The notes: a model not told the origin generated them from the sequence alone. A stretch of 64,000 nt of DNA from Pomphorhynchus laevis (GCA_012934845.2 WNNJ02002642.1:1-64000), one strand, 5' to 3'. Positions 19,742 to 31,240 are shown, numbered from the stretch's first letter. Numbers and translations are program-made.

Positions 19742-22205
19742 TTACGGCATCAGGTCCATGAGGATCTGAGCCCACCAACCAATCCAACACGCCGCCTTCG
19801 GACTAAACCACCCGGGGTCTTTCATCCCCGAAGAATCCAATCGAGACGGAGTATGCTGGATACACGAGATACGAGGAAATTCAGAAATTTTAGCCTTTGC
19901 TCTGTGGGACGTCCTCTCGAAAAGACGACTAATCCTGAGGTAGCCCGTGCCCCAGAGACGCATCTGGGTTTTCCCTTTCAATGACAGATGTTGAGCCCGT
20001 TTCAGGGCCCACCTAGCTTTCTTCATGATACGTTTGAATCTATCCAAGTCAGCTTTCGCTGACCAGCTCACCGTAACGGTGAACCCCATGTATTTTACTC
20101 GATTTGTAAAGGTAGGGAGTGGTTCAGAGGTAAACATGGAAAAGAGCGCAGAGAGTGTCAGTCTCTTAAGTTCTTGCTATTTTGCAGGGCAGCTATGAAA
20201 TACTACCACCTGCGATTTTGCGGAGTTTAAAATAAGATTGAATTGAGATAGCAGGTCTTTTAATCTTGAAAAGAAATGGCTGATGTCAGAGACTACGTCT
20301 TTACACCTGTGTCCAGTGAACAGGGCTGTGATGTCATCAGCTTACACCACAAGACGTTGTTCGAGTTAAAATATTTTGAATAGCTTAATGGAGGCAGCAA
20401 GATATAAGATAGTATGAAGTGGGATTCTTGAGGTACACCCGTAATAGGGTTGAACTGATGCGCATCAGGATCGTCTATAGTAAAATCCATAAGGATACAG
20501 CAGGATTTCAACCCTGTTCACAATTCTCGCAGACAACCCGAGGAAATTGAGAGAAGAGATCACAAAAGGAATGGAGATGCGGTCAAATGCAGCAGAAAAG
20601 TCAAGGAAAACTGTCATATCCCGACATAGACTGGACTTCGATTCACGACTTTCAATCACCATGTCACTTCTAGACGACCACTTCAGCATCGAAATGATGA
20701 GTACCCGGCAACACTCATCAGTAGAATGAGGTACACACTGGTCGTTTCAGTTGCCTGTGTGACATTGTGAATAAAGGCGTTTCCGACACTTTGCTTAATT
20801 GACTGAGGCTTACGCTCGTTACCAGATCGAATTGCTGTGCGGACTATCCTTAAACACTAGGCAGAGGTTGTTGCTGAATTGTCGTTACACTCGTTGGATC
20901 CACCTCACCAACTGCTGAATGGACCGTGCGACCTTTGAGGAACTTATAAAACCTGGAGGGTCAAATTAGGCCCACTTAAATGGTCGCGGATTTTACGCGC
21001 AAGCGCTTTTTTGTAAATCGACTTGAGGGCATTTTGAATCGAGATGGGTCGCAGATCTTTAGGGCATGAGCAGGATTTTTTCATAGGAATAAAAACACGC
21101 TTACTAATATTGATGCCTGCTACATCGGACGGGAAGGCTAAAAGCATTGTGACGGCCACGTCTGTTCTCTGATTAGCTGTCAAAAGCTGACAGATCCAAG
21201 AAGAAAATTGAGCGACGGATTTGGATGTGCCGAGAGTGGACCCCATGAGTTAAGGATATCCGTAACAGATAGATCCCTACTCCTGAAGTTACACCAAAGC
21301 GGGATTGGTTGAGGTGATTGATTGGCTCTATAGTTGTGTTGGGCAAGTGACTTCTCCAAAACTTTATCAAGGCCTACATTTCATATCCACTCAATGCTAT
21401 ATCCTTTCACCAGACAAACTTCTTAAAAATCTTCCAAAAGGAAGACTGAGAAGGATTAAGGCGAGCAATACTCGTCCTATCCCTATTCAGCTGGAACCTA
21501 TATATAGTGCTCCAGTATTTATTCGAGAGAGCCTGTCTGGCGGAAACAGAGAGATTAGGGAGGTTAAGCAATTTCGCTAGGACCTTGAGTTTCGTCTGAG
21601 TAGGATTGTATATACGACCTTTATAGGTAGTCGATAAAATCGCGGTAGCTTACGAAAAGAGGTAGGTATTAAATTCGGTCAGGCTTTCATTTCCTATTCT
21701 GGGAAAGAGTTGGATAGCCGCTTGAAAGAGGGCCACTCTGATCGGATCAAAGTGAAACCGTCATACGAAGCAACATATCTTCCTCAATTCTCCAATGAAT
21801 TAGGTCATGAGAGATGGACAATTGCTGGCGCGACTGCTCCGCGCAGAGGGTTTTAACAACCACCTCGAGTGAAGCAGTAAAATGTCGAGGATAGAATTTG
21901 TTGATGTGCAATGAAAGGTAGGGGACGGAGGTTTGTGAATAAGATAACCGTTCCTAGCTCTGCGAAGTGCTGCATTATCCAACGACCGGTTCTGTCGTTG
22001 AAGTCACCAATTCCATGTCATAACCGCTGTCAATAATACTAGCCAGGAGGTCACGGTTCTTGTGAATCGCTACTGGACATATGTAGACATTGGCTAGACT
22101 GAGGCGTTTACCGTTCTTATAGAGTGAAACTACTAAACAAGACATGGCTGGACATGAATAGTTTAATAGGAGGGATGAATGATGGAGTTGATGATCGAAG
22201 TCCAA
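19742..22205 (-). pseudogene. Decayed LINE with APE endonuclease and RT
   Basis: From high to low coordinates: endonuclease GKRLSLANVYICP...NRDLLASIIDSGYDM (22205-21975), an RT start KDLRPISIQNALKSIYKKALARKI (about 21060-20990), motif A VFLDFSAAFDRISIPFV (about 20610), a GVPQES-type motif B (about 20440), a catalytic box ADDITALFTG (about 20340-20310) and a C-terminal RT tail (19742-20137: VKYMGFTVTVSWSAKADLDRFKR). Many stops and frame changes. Pieces of this element recur at 23118-23161, 52925-53180 and 53285-53560. Likely a Jockey/R1-type LINE; the clade is not fixed. Confidence 0.7.
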
Positions 22206-22335
22206 TTATTTAGCAGCACATAAAGATTTAAAATCAATAATAGCCAGTTTTGACTCCTGAACCAGTTTCAAGCGATTTTTCGCAATATAATATAAATATT
22301 ATAATATAATATAAATTTATAATATAAATTTTCAT
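22206..22335. other. AT-rich spacer
   Basis: Mostly TATAATATAA-type low-complexity sequence. No gene seen. Confidence 0.5.
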
Positions 22336-22578
22336 TTATATTATATTAGATAATATATAATTTCTTATTACAACTGCCCTGGGACACCTAATGGTGTACT
22401 CATACTGTACTGGCGCTCTGGGTCCATCAAAGACTCTTTCATGATTCCATTTTCTGAGCATTTCATCATTATATTTCTTTGGAACATCTCTTCGATATGC
22501 CACAAATGGTTTAACAATGTGTAGTCCAGTAGGGATCACTCCATTCAAAACACAAAATCTGAGGTATTGAAAATGCAA
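22336..22578 (-). pseudogene. Probable PLE N-terminal ORF fragment
   Basis: An 80-residue frame with FCVLNGVIPTGLHI...YNDEMLRKWN. The pattern C...N.(I/V)P.GL...KW resembles the start of Penelope-like proteins. It lies about 175 bases downstream, in its own sense, of the hammerhead core at 22754-22779, the order expected for a PLE 5' end. A related EYTIGCPRAG segment is at 56225-56265, also just after a hammerhead. The assignment is by pattern and position only. Confidence 0.45.
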
Positions 22579-22753
22579 AATAGGAATTGAAAATTTCCAA
22601 TTTTTTGCCGGATATCAGATGATATTCTATACATATTTTGATTAGAATATTTTTGAAACTGGCGCTCTGGGTCCATCAAAGACTTTTATATATAATAAGT
22701 ATTAATTGAAGCAGAGTTTGGAAATATATATTTTTTTCTTAAAAATTCCAACG

Positions 22754-22779
22754 TTTCGAGCGCAACCGCTCTTTTTCAG
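22754..22779 (-). ncRNA. Hammerhead-like core at PLE end
   Basis: Minus strand: CTGAAAA (one base off CUGANGA), stem II GAGCG-GTTG-CGCTC (5 bp, perfect), then GAAA. The stem is preserved but one invariant core G is replaced, so activity is doubtful. Confidence 0.6.
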
Positions 22780-23117
22780 GTTATTTACAGTATGATTAAA
22801 TTCAACAAAACACTCAAATTTCATGTTTATACGCATTCAGAGTAAGAAAAAAGTACGGAAGAATATAACTTTGAAATACCATATCAAGGTACTACGTCAT
22901 TTTGTATATTATTTTCATGGAATTTTTTTATTTCTTATGTATTTCGGATTTAATTTTAAATCATAGATATGATCAAGGTTTATTCCATTTGGATTATCAC
23001 ACATAAGTTGACCTATTCACCTCATCTCTTTATTTTTCCGCGTATTTTCATCAGGAAATCCATCCTCTAAAATTGTATATTCGAATCCATTGTCAATTTC
23101 TCCATGCCAAAACCTTT

Positions 23118-23418
23118 CATGTCATAACCGCTGTCAATAATACTAGCCAGGAGGTCACGGTGATGATTAGAGGTCCTGATGACCTCTAATTCTTATTCTG
23201 ATACAACGTTTGTTATTTATTAGTCAATTCATAAAAATGACGTTTATTTTAAATTTTATTTTTTATTTTTATTTTTATTTTTTAACTTGATTTAAATTAT
23301 AGAAAATCTAAAAACAATTATTAATTTTAATATTTAATTATTTATTTTTGATTTAGCATTATTATGTTTTGTTTATTTTATAATTATATAACAATACGTA
23401 TACTCAGTTAGCTGATTT
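23118..23418 (+). repeat. LINE scrap plus AT-rich repeat inserted in a PLE
   Basis: 23118-23161 matches the endonuclease of the LINE at 22015-22060 (GTCATAACCGCTGTCAATAA). 23162-23418 is a copy of the AT-rich dispersed repeat from its CTGATGACCTC motif to its end GTTAGCTGATTTAA. Together they split the GIY-YIG domain of the PLE. Confidence 0.75.
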
Positions 23419-23755
23419 AATGACTTAAGACACCATCCCTAGTATATCTATTACAATTTTTGTCACTTCTTCTGTTGATCAATCTTAGTCGTAAAGACCC
23501 AGATGTCTCTCCTACGTATTGTTTTGAACACTTTTTGCACTTTGCGACATATATAATATTTTCTGTATTGCAATCAAATGATCCCTTAATTTTGAAGTCA
23601 AGAGTCGTTGTTGAGCTAGTAATTGATTTCGTTGTCGTCATTTCGTTGCAACACATACAACGGCGCTTATCGCATTTTTCAGACTTACCTTCTTTTGTTT
23701 TACTCAAATTCATTGTATTAAGTATTTTGCTTCTTGATAACATGCTTTTAAGCAT
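23417..23755 (-). CDS. PLE GIY-YIG endonuclease, truncated by insertion
   Basis: 112 residues with CDKRRCMCCNEM (zinc-ligand cysteines), then the nuclease core IIYVAKCKKCSKQYVGETSG and LRLRLINRRSDKN. In PLEs this domain nicks the target DNA. The frame ends at the junction with the AT-rich repeat at 23418. The remaining nuclease sequence resumes beyond it near 23110. Confidence 0.85.
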   Translation of the reverse strand: MLKSMLSRSKILNTMNLSKTKEGKSEKCDKRRCMCCNEMTTTKSITSSTTTLDFKIKGSFDCNTENIIYVAKCKKCSKQYVGETSGSLRLRLINRRSDKNCNRYTRDGVLSH

Positions 23756-23993
23756 TTTGTATATCGATAGTATATCTTTGGGAATGGTATTTATGACTTT
23801 AGTTCGGGCGGTAACTTGTTTATTGCATTTTTTATATCTGAGGGTAATTTGTGAAGAGCAGGGTGATACTCAAAGCATAGCGGCATTTTTGTTGATTCTT
23901 CCTTTATTTTCTGTTTTAGTACATTATTACGTTTTTAATATCGAACTGTCTCAAAAATTTTGTAGATCTGCTTTGTATTGTATCCGCGAACAA

Positions 23994-24893
23994 TTAGGTT
24001 TTTTCGTAAAATATCAAGATGGTATTCACGCTTTTTTGTATTGTTTGATATTTTACATATTCGCGTTGCCTCTGTTTTAAGATATTTCTTTTTGTAAAAG
24101 CTGGAACATTAGAGTGAGCATGCATATAAATGGGCTTTGATGATTCCTTACGATACGGTTCAGTTATCCATTCCTTTTCTGATTGTAATGTTAACTTTAC
24201 ATCCAAGAAATGACACGTTTTGCCATCATTATCTACCTCCATTGTTAATGTCATTCCGCTTTCCATTTCAAATATATTTTTAAAACTCTGAAGATACTCA
24301 ATATTTCCTGTCCAACCGATAATTACATTGTCAATGTATCGATAAATAAACACTGGTTTTTTATTGTCCTTTATTTTCAATTTATGTTCTGCGTATGCTA
24401 GAGTTAGTATTGCATATATAGGGGCTATCGGCGTGCCCATTGCGGTTCCTGAAAGTTGGTGGTATGCTTTTTCATTAAATTCAAATATATTACTGGTTAA
24501 TACCAACCTAAGTAATTCTAACATATTATTTATCCTTTCTTCATTCCATTTATCGATTTCCATAAAATGACGGCACGCTTCTATTCCTCTTTCATGTTCT
24601 ATGCATGTATATAAATTCTCAACATCAAAAGTAGCTAATCTCATATTTGTTGGAAAAGTGGGACATCCGAGTGAAAATTTCCTTAGGAAATCGTCCGTAC
24701 TTTCTATATATGAAGGCACGTGGATAAGAAGAGACTTCATTTCTTCATGTAGATAACGAAACAGCTTCTCTGAAACGCACCCAGTATTGCTTACTATAGG
24801 TCTCCCACTAACGGGTAAAACATTTTTATGAACCTTTGGTAGAAGGTAAAATCTTCCTTTAGATAAACTTTCGATCTTTAGTTTGTTAATCAT
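23994..24893 (-). CDS. PLE reverse transcriptase
   Basis: A 299-residue frame with the Penelope-type RT motifs in order: FYLLPKVHKNVLPVSGRPIV (about 17-36), LATFDVENLYTCIEHERG (motif A, about 86), SGTAMGTPIAPIYAI (about 148-162), VFIYRYIDNVIIGW (catalytic box, with D-N in place of the usual D-D, about 181), and HFLDVKLTL (about 229). The RYIDN form may weaken catalysis if it is not a sequencing change. The family copies its RNA at an exposed DNA end; it is related to telomerase RT. The frame stops just before the linker to the GIY-YIG nuclease. Confidence 0.88.
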   Translation of the reverse strand: MINKLKIESLSKGRFYLLPKVHKNVLPVSGRPIVSNTGCVSEKLFRYLHEEMKSLLIHVPSYIESTDDFLRKFSLGCPTFPTNMRLATFDVENLYTCIEHERGIEACRHFMEIDKWNEERINNMLELLRLVLTSNIFEFNEKAYHQLSGTAMGTPIAPIYAILTLAYAEHKLKIKDNKKPVFIYRYIDNVIIGWTGNIEYLQSFKNIFEMESGMTLTMEVDNDGKTCHFLDVKLTLQSEKEWITEPYRKESSKPIYMHAHSNVPAFTKRNILKQRQREYVKYQTIQKSVNTILIFYEKT

Positions 24894-24914
24894 GTCGGCA
24901 TTCTTAATTATACT

Positions 24915-25355
24915 TTAAAACTTATCTTTAAAATTCTTGATTATCTTTTCGACGTCGGTATTATTAATTTCTGAATTAATAATAGACAGCTGTTTATTAT
25001 TAATAGACAGCTGTCTATTATTAATAGACAGCTGTCTCATTGCTTCCTTAATATACGCTTCTTGATCCCATACAACGAAATGATTGCATTTATCGGCTTT
25101 TTTGAATTGAACATCTTTCATTTTTCTCATTTCTTTAATGGCTTCTATATGATTCTTCTTCATATTTTGTGAACAGTTTTTATTGGGCATCATGTCCGTA
25201 TATTTTGAAAGATCAGTCGTATTGATTAACTGGCTTTTTACCAGTTCTCTCATGTTATCATCACATACAGGTCTAGTTAAACACTGTAAAGTTGAAAATA
25301 AATCGTAACGAGAAAATTCTCTTTTCGCTGGTCTACAATTCAGTCCCATGTTCAA
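24915..25355 (-). CDS. PLE N-terminal region
   Basis: A 146-residue frame beginning MNMGLNCRPAKREFSRYDLF, a conserved start region in PLE proteins; similarity runs upstream to about 25570 in the same sense (NLSVCELTQAQIEVLN). Near its end a 21-bp unit encoding RQLSINN is repeated about three times (25040-24975), with palindromic AGACAGCTGTCT in each unit, an in-frame expansion. The stop separates it from the RT frame by about 20 bases. Confidence 0.7.
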   Translation of the reverse strand: MNMGLNCRPAKREFSRYDLFSTLQCLTRPVCDDNMRELVKSQLINTTDLSKYTDMMPNKNCSQNMKKNHIEAIKEMRKMKDVQFKKADKCNHFVVWDQEAYIKEAMRQLSINNRQLSINNKQLSIINSEINNTDVEKIIKNFKDKF

Positions 25356-25600
25356 TACTTCAATCTGTGCTTGAGTAAGTTCACAAACTGATAAATTAGT
25401 GACGTTATTTTCTGTAATTGAAATTCGGTTTCGAGGGTGTCGCTTAAACCGACGATTTGAATGCCACTCAATATTCTGCAGTTCTACTGTTTCTACAGAA
25501 CGTTTTAACTGACATTACAACTTTTTACACTTTTTCGATAATAACAATGCATAATACCGTTCGTGTATCTTTTCCTTAGTAACATTATAAATGTGGCCGT

Positions 25601-25924
25601 AGTATTTCGTAACGATCTTTAGTAGATTTTCACTTGCTGTATTCAAAACATGATTCAAAAGGCAGGTGTAACAACAAATTATATTTTATACATTTGTACA
25701 CTTTAAAGTGTCCATGTAAAACAGCATTTCTATTAAGAGGAATGTAGTGCCTGATGCATGTTAAACCGCAATACGCACTGCCATGCACAGAGCTTATGCT
25801 AAATTTCCTCTGAGGATTCAGATTAAGGGTAGTAACGCGTATACCGTTGTTGAAGCTTGTCGTCACACATAGGATGACTGGGCATACGTAGCGACTTTGA
25901 ATATTGCGAGAATAATATTAAAAC
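25601..25924 (-). pseudogene. PLE 5' region remnant
   Basis: A minus-strand frame (25630-25866) of 78 residues with CIRHYIPLNRNAVLHGH precedes the PLE N-terminal region. 25815-25920 is an inverted match to 56335-56420, a PLE end that carries an intact hammerhead there; here the ribozyme bases are not preserved. Confidence 0.45.
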
Positions 25925-28920
25925 TATTATTTTATTTACAGGGGAAACGGACACAACTGAGTATTGGAAACCATCACAATCTATCAGCAATCAAATCCAT
26001 AGACCGGTTTCTGCTTATTGAGATTCATCAGTTGGGTCCAGATTTTAAGCATGTTCAGAATCATCCACCATAGTTTAAAAGGGTTCATCACAAGGATGAT
26101 TATTACAACACGACCTTCAAGTCCACAGGCGATCACAAAAGTGATTCGGCAGTATATTATATAAATATTTTTGTAGCCTGCCCCCGGATCGCAGAGCGAT
26201 ACGGCATTATAGTTGTTACTGATAAGGGGAAATGGACATAACTGGGTATAGGAAACCATCACAGTCCATCAGCAATCAAATCCCTAGACTGGTTTCTGCT
26301 TATTGAGCTTCCTCAGTTGGGTCCAGATTTTAAAAATGTTCAGAATCCTCCACCACAGTTAAGAAGGGTTCATCACAAGGATTATTATTACAACACGACC
26401 TTCAAGTTTACAGGCGATCACAAAAGTGATTCGGCAGTATATTATATACATATTTTTGCAGCCTGCCGCCGGATCGCAAAGCGATACAGCATTGTAGTTG
26501 ATAATGATATGTAAACGCAGAAAACGGACATAGCTGGGTATTGGAAACTATCACCGTCCATCAGCAATCAAATCCCTAGACTGGTTTCTGCTTGTTAAGC
26601 TTTATCAGCAGGATCAGGATTTTAAGAATGTTCAAAATGCTATACCACAGTTTAGAAGGGTTCATCACAAGGATAATTATTACAACACGACCTTCAAGTC
26701 CACAGGCGATCACAAAATTGATTTAACAGTATATTATATAAATATTTTGCAGCCAGCCTCCGGATCGAAGAGCGATACGGCATTATAGTTGTTTCTGATA
26801 AGTAAACGGGGGAAACGGACATAACTGAGTATTGGAAACCATCACAATCTATCAGCAATCAAATCCATAGACCGGTTTCTGCTTATTGAGATTCATCAGT
26901 TGGGTCCAGATTTTAAGCATGTTCAGAATCATCCACCATAGTTTAAAAGGGTTCATCACAAGGCTGATTATAACAACACGACCTTCAAGTCACAGGCGAT
27001 CACAAAAGTGATTCGGCAGTATATTATATTAATATTTTTGTAGCCTGCCCCCGGATCGCAGAGCGATACGGCATTATAGTTGTTACTGATAAGGGGAAAT
27101 GGACATAACTGGGTATAGGAAACCATCACAGTCCATCAGCAATCAAATCCCTAGACTGGTTTCTGCTTATTGAGCTTCCTCAGTTGGGTCCAGATTTTAA
27201 AAATGTTCAGAATCCTCCACCACAGTTAAGAAGGGTTCATCACAAGGATTATTATTACAACACGACCTTCAAGTTTACAGGCGATCACAAAAGTGATTCG
27301 GCAGTATATTATATACATATTTTTGCAGCCTGCCGCCGGATCGCAAAGCGATACAGCATTGTAGTTGATAATGATATGTAAACGCAGAAAACGGACATAG
27401 CTGGGTATTGGAAACTATCACCGTCCATCAGCAATCAAATCCCTAGACTGGTTTCTGCTTGTTAAGCTTTATCAGCAGGATCAGGATTTTAAGAATGTTC
27501 AAAATGCTATACCACAGTTTAGAAGGGTTCATCACAAGGATAATTATTACAACACGACCTTCAAGTCCACAGGCGATCACAAAATTGATTTAACAGTATA
27601 TTATATAAATATTTTGCAGCCAGCCTCCGGATCGAAGAGCGATACGGCATTACAGTTGTTACTGATAAGTAAACGGGGAAAACGGACATAACTGAGTATT
27701 GGAAAACTGTCACCGTCCATCAGCAATCAAATCCCTAGACTGGTTTATGCTTATTAAGCTTCGTCAATAGGGTCCAGATTTTAAGAATGTTCAGAATCCT
27801 CCACCATAGTTGAGAAGGGTTCATCACAAGGATGATTATTACAACACGACCTTCAAGTGCACAGTCGATCACAAAAGTGATTGGGCAGTATATTATATAA
27901 AGATTTTTGCAGCCTGCCCCCGGATCGCAGAGCGAAACGGCATTATAGTTAATAATGATAAGTAAACGCAGAAAACGGACATAGCTGGGTATTGGAAACC
28001 ATCACAGTCTATCAGCAATTAAATCCCTAGACTGGTTTCTGCTCTTTGAGCTTTATCAGTATGGTCCAGATTTTAAGAATGTTCAAAATCCCTAGACTGG
28101 TTTACTGGATACTCAATCCCTAGAGTATTGGAAACTATCACAGTCCATCAACAATCAAATCCCTAGACTGGTTTCTGCTTATTGAGCTTCATCAGTATGG
28201 TCTAGATTTTAAAAATGTTCAGAATCCTCCACCACAGTTTAGAAGGGTTCATCACAAGGATGATTATTACAACACGACCTTCAAGTCCACAGGCGATCAC
28301 AAAAGTGATTCGGCAGTATATTATATAAATATTTTTGCAGCCTGCCCCCGGATCGCAGAGCGAATACGGCATTATAGTTGTTACTGATAAGTAAACAGGG
28401 GAAACGGCATAACTGGGTATTGGAAACCATCACAGTTCATCAGCAATCAAATCCCTAGATCGGTTTCTGCCCTGTGAGCTTCATCAGTAGGGTCCAGATT
28501 TTAAAAATGTTTAGAATCCTCCACCACAGTTTAGAAGGGTTCATCACAAGGATGATTATTACAACACGACTTTTAAGTCCACAGGCGATCACAAAAGTGA
28601 TTCAGCATTATATTATAAAAATATTTTTGCAGCATGCCCCCGGATCGCAGAGCGATACGGCATTATAGTTGTTACTTATAAGTAAACGGGGGAAACGGAC
28701 ATAACTGTGTATTGGAAACCATAACAGTCCATCAGCAATCAAATCCCTAGAACGGTTTCTGCCTATTGAGCTTCATCAGTAGGGTCCCGATTTTAAGAAT
28801 ATTCAGAATCCTCCACCACAGTTTAGAAGGGTTCATCACAAGGATGATTATTGCAACACGGCCTCCAAGTCCACATGCGATCACAAAAGTGATTCGGCAG
28901 TATATTATATAAATATTTTT
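25925..28920 (+). repeat. Satellite array, unit about 290 bp, with 867-bp higher-order repeat
   Basis: About ten head-to-tail units, recognised by the anchor GTATTGGAAACCATCAC at about 25964, 26244, 26537, 26830, 27112, 27406, 27697, 27986, 28124 (short unit), 28419 and 28711. The first three units recur almost exactly as the next three (offset 866-867), so there is a two-copy higher-order repeat. Each unit has two small hairpins (GATCAC-AAAA-GTGATT and ATCGC-AGA-GCGAT). The 65-residue frames at 26317 and 27184 are the same unit and not likely genes. One more unit lies at 31868-32195. Confidence 0.9.
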
Positions 28921-29927
28921 ATTTACACTTTTATTTGCACTATTATTTACACTCTTTGATACACTATTATTTACACAAATATTTACACTATAATTAACAC
29001 TTCAATTTAACACTAAAATTTACTATAGTTTATACACTATTTTGTACACTATTATTTACACAGTTATTTACACTTTTTTACAGTATTATTTTCTTTTTAC
29101 ACTATTATTTACCCGCTTTTATACATTATTATTTACACTATTATTTACACCAATTTATTCACTTTTATTTACACTTTTTTTACACTAATATAAACAATAT
29201 TTTTCACTTTTTTACACTATTTTCGAATTGTTTATTTTCACCTTATTTACAATATATATTTCACTATTTTTTAAACCGTTATTTACACAATTTTTTACAC
29301 TTTTTTACACTTTAATTTGCTCTTTTTTTTACTTTTTTACACTATATTTTACACTAATATTAACACTATTATTTTCACTTTTTTACACTAATTTTTACAC
29401 TATTATTTACACTAGTTTTTACACTTTTTTAACACTTTTAATTGCACCTTTTTACACATTTAATCACACATTTTTACACTCTTATTTACACTATTTTTTA
29501 CACTTTTTTACACTAATTTTTGCATTAGTTTTTACACTTTTTTACACATTTAATCACACATTTTATTTACACTCTTATTTACACTATTATTTACACGATT
29601 ATTTACAATTTATTTACACTTTTATAGACAATTTATTTACACTTTTTTTACACTTATATTAATACTATTATTTTAACTTTTTTACACTTTTTACCCTTTT
29701 TTTACAGTTATTTACACACTTATTTACACTATTATTTCCACTTTTTTTACACATTTATTTAACCTTTTTTTGTATTTTTTACACTTTTATTTGCTCTTTT
29801 TTTTACACTTTTCTTTACACTATTATTTACACTGAAATTAACACTATTTTTTTCACTTTTTTACACTATTTTTTAAACTCTTATTTACACTATTATTTAC
29901 AATCTAGCTCACACTTTTTTCACTAAT
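28921..29927 (+). repeat. TTTACAC/TATTATTTACAC low-complexity array
   Basis: Imperfect repeats of ACTATTATTTACACT-like units of 11-15 bases. It begins at the cut end of the last satellite unit. The plus-strand ORF at 29228-29662 is a product of the repeat. A second block is at 31241-31765. Confidence 0.9.
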
Positions 29928-30380
29928 AACACAATAATATAAAGAATAAATTTAAACTCTTAAGTGGCAAATTTTTATGGATGGATAATAAATAATATAC
30001 TTTGCATTAGAATAAGATACTAGATAGTTATTTCAGAGGAAATACATCATTAGCATGTATTTGGCCCCGCTGCTATGTTGGGTAGAGGAGTTAAGGGGCC
30101 GAAACCTTGATAGCATAGCAGTTCCTCCTGATGACCTCTAATTCTTATTCTGATACAACGTCTGTTATTTATTAGTCAATTCATAAAAATGACGTTTATT
30201 TTAAATTTTATTTTTTATTTTTTATTTTTATTTTTTTTTAACTTGATTTAAATTATAGAAAATCTAAAAACAATTATTAATTTTATTATTTAATTATTAA
30301 ATTTTGATTTAGCATTATTATGTTTTGTTTATTTTATAATTATATAACAATACGTAGACTCAGTTAGCTGATTTAATTGA
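29928..30380 (+). repeat. AT-rich dispersed repeat, complete reference copy
   Basis: The least disturbed copy in the window (about 450 bp). It starts AACACAATAATATAAAGAA, has the uninterrupted site TCTTAAGTGGCAAA (29958-29971), a GC-rich head with pseudoknot potential (30063-30118), CTGATGACCTCTAAT, an AT-rich body, and ends TCAGTTAGCTGATTT. No ORF and no obvious terminal inverted repeats. Other copies: 158-690, 17512-18046, 2885-3045 (-), 3575-3889, 23162-23418 and 63605-63990 (-). Confidence 0.85.
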
Positions 30381-30439
30381 TTACATTTTTAAGACTTTTA
30401 TTTGCACTTTTTTACACATTTGATCACACATAAGTTTCT

Positions 30440-30565
30440 AGGAACTTATGCTCAGTCCATTTGACGTTTCTCCGACATACTGTTTATCGGAGTGTCTACA
30501 TGTAGCCAAATATACACAATTTTTAGTTGTGCAATTGGTCTCGGATTTTAAGCGATATCGTATTT
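30440..30565 (-). pseudogene. PLE GIY-YIG fragment
   Basis: The minus strand encodes NCVYLATCRHSDKQYVGETS, the conserved nuclease core of Penelope-like elements, in a fragment of about 40 codons. It is truncated on both sides by TTTACAC-type DNA and the nuclease-LINE relic. Confidence 0.7.
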
Positions 30566-30589
30566 AGCTAAAAGTGCTACCTTTTAATT

Positions 30590-31240
30590 ACACAACACGC
30601 CCATACCGTAAAGCTTAATCAACCGCAGCATACCTTCATCAATTAAGCGCACATAGTAGTATCGCGAAAAGAACGATTTTACGCAACGAATTCAGACGTA
30701 TGCTAAAAATATCAATCACGGACGTGGACAAATGGACAGAACGCTGTTTGCAAGGGTTGTAGGTGTCGCAAGGCTACCAAGCATTGTACTAATTGTGCAG
30801 CGCCTAATTGCTCAAATAACATCCCTTCTATCAATATGGAGACAAAATACACGCACCAATTAGTTTATTGGCGATGACATTAATCAACTGTTGTCAAGCG
30901 CTCAAATTACGGCAGCTCCTAACAAACCGCAAATAACATGTCTTCTTCATCTACCAACCATATCAACAATTTATGACGAAATTAGAACATAGAGACCAAA
31001 CCTCTTTCATCCCCCAATTTGTGACGTCAGTAATAGGTTCGTGAACCTTTTGACTTCGGCTTACAGCAAATTCACTAACAACCATCCTGAACAACCAACT
31101 GCATTAAAAGAGGCAGCTGTAATGTGTCAGCTATTACTCCAAAGATTACCGACGAGAAAAACAGCCGCGTTGCGGAAGGCTCTTGAAAGACGCTTAGATG
31201 CATGGCAGAAAGGTGATTTCATAGTCTTGCTAGATGAAGG
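30590..31240 (+). pseudogene. N-terminal part of a second nuclease LINE
   Basis: 30720-30830 encodes NGQNAVCKGCRCRKATKHC and TNCAAPNCSNN, matching the Cys cluster of the LINE at 5040-8116. 31041-31240 encodes LKEAAVMCQLLLQRLPTRKT and ALRKALERRLDAW, the segment just before the RT. The frame then runs straight into TTTACAC repeats; the whole RT is missing. Stops and frame changes occur in between. Confidence 0.75.

Larger units (their letters stand above)
22690..25600 (-). mobile_element. Penelope-like element (copy 1), interrupted
   Basis: Order from high to low coordinates: N-terminal region (about 25570-24915), RT (24893-23994), linker (about 23990-23760), GIY-YIG nuclease start (23755-23417), an interruption (23118-23418) by a LINE scrap plus an AT-rich repeat, nuclease end (about 23110-22900, FEYTILEDGFPDEN-like), and a hammerhead-bearing 3' end (22754-22779). 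Frame breaks separate N-terminus, RT, linker and nuclease. The same hammerhead is followed by another PLE N-terminal scrap (22578-22336), suggesting a former head-to-tail tandem. Confidence 0.85.

Noticed and set aside
20655-20730. CTGATGAG word, reverse strand, as a hammerhead (also in the copies near 53000)
   Set aside because: No paired stem II followed by GAAA; the bases lie within LINE RT coding.
29228-29662. 144-codon ORF rich in Phe, Tyr, Thr and Leu
   Set aside because: Encoded entirely by TTTACAC-type low-complexity repeats.
30119-30150. CTGATGACCTC in the AT-rich repeat as a hammerhead core
   Set aside because: GAAA lies upstream rather than after a stem II, and a type II permutation does not pair. 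Kept only as part of a possible pseudoknot.
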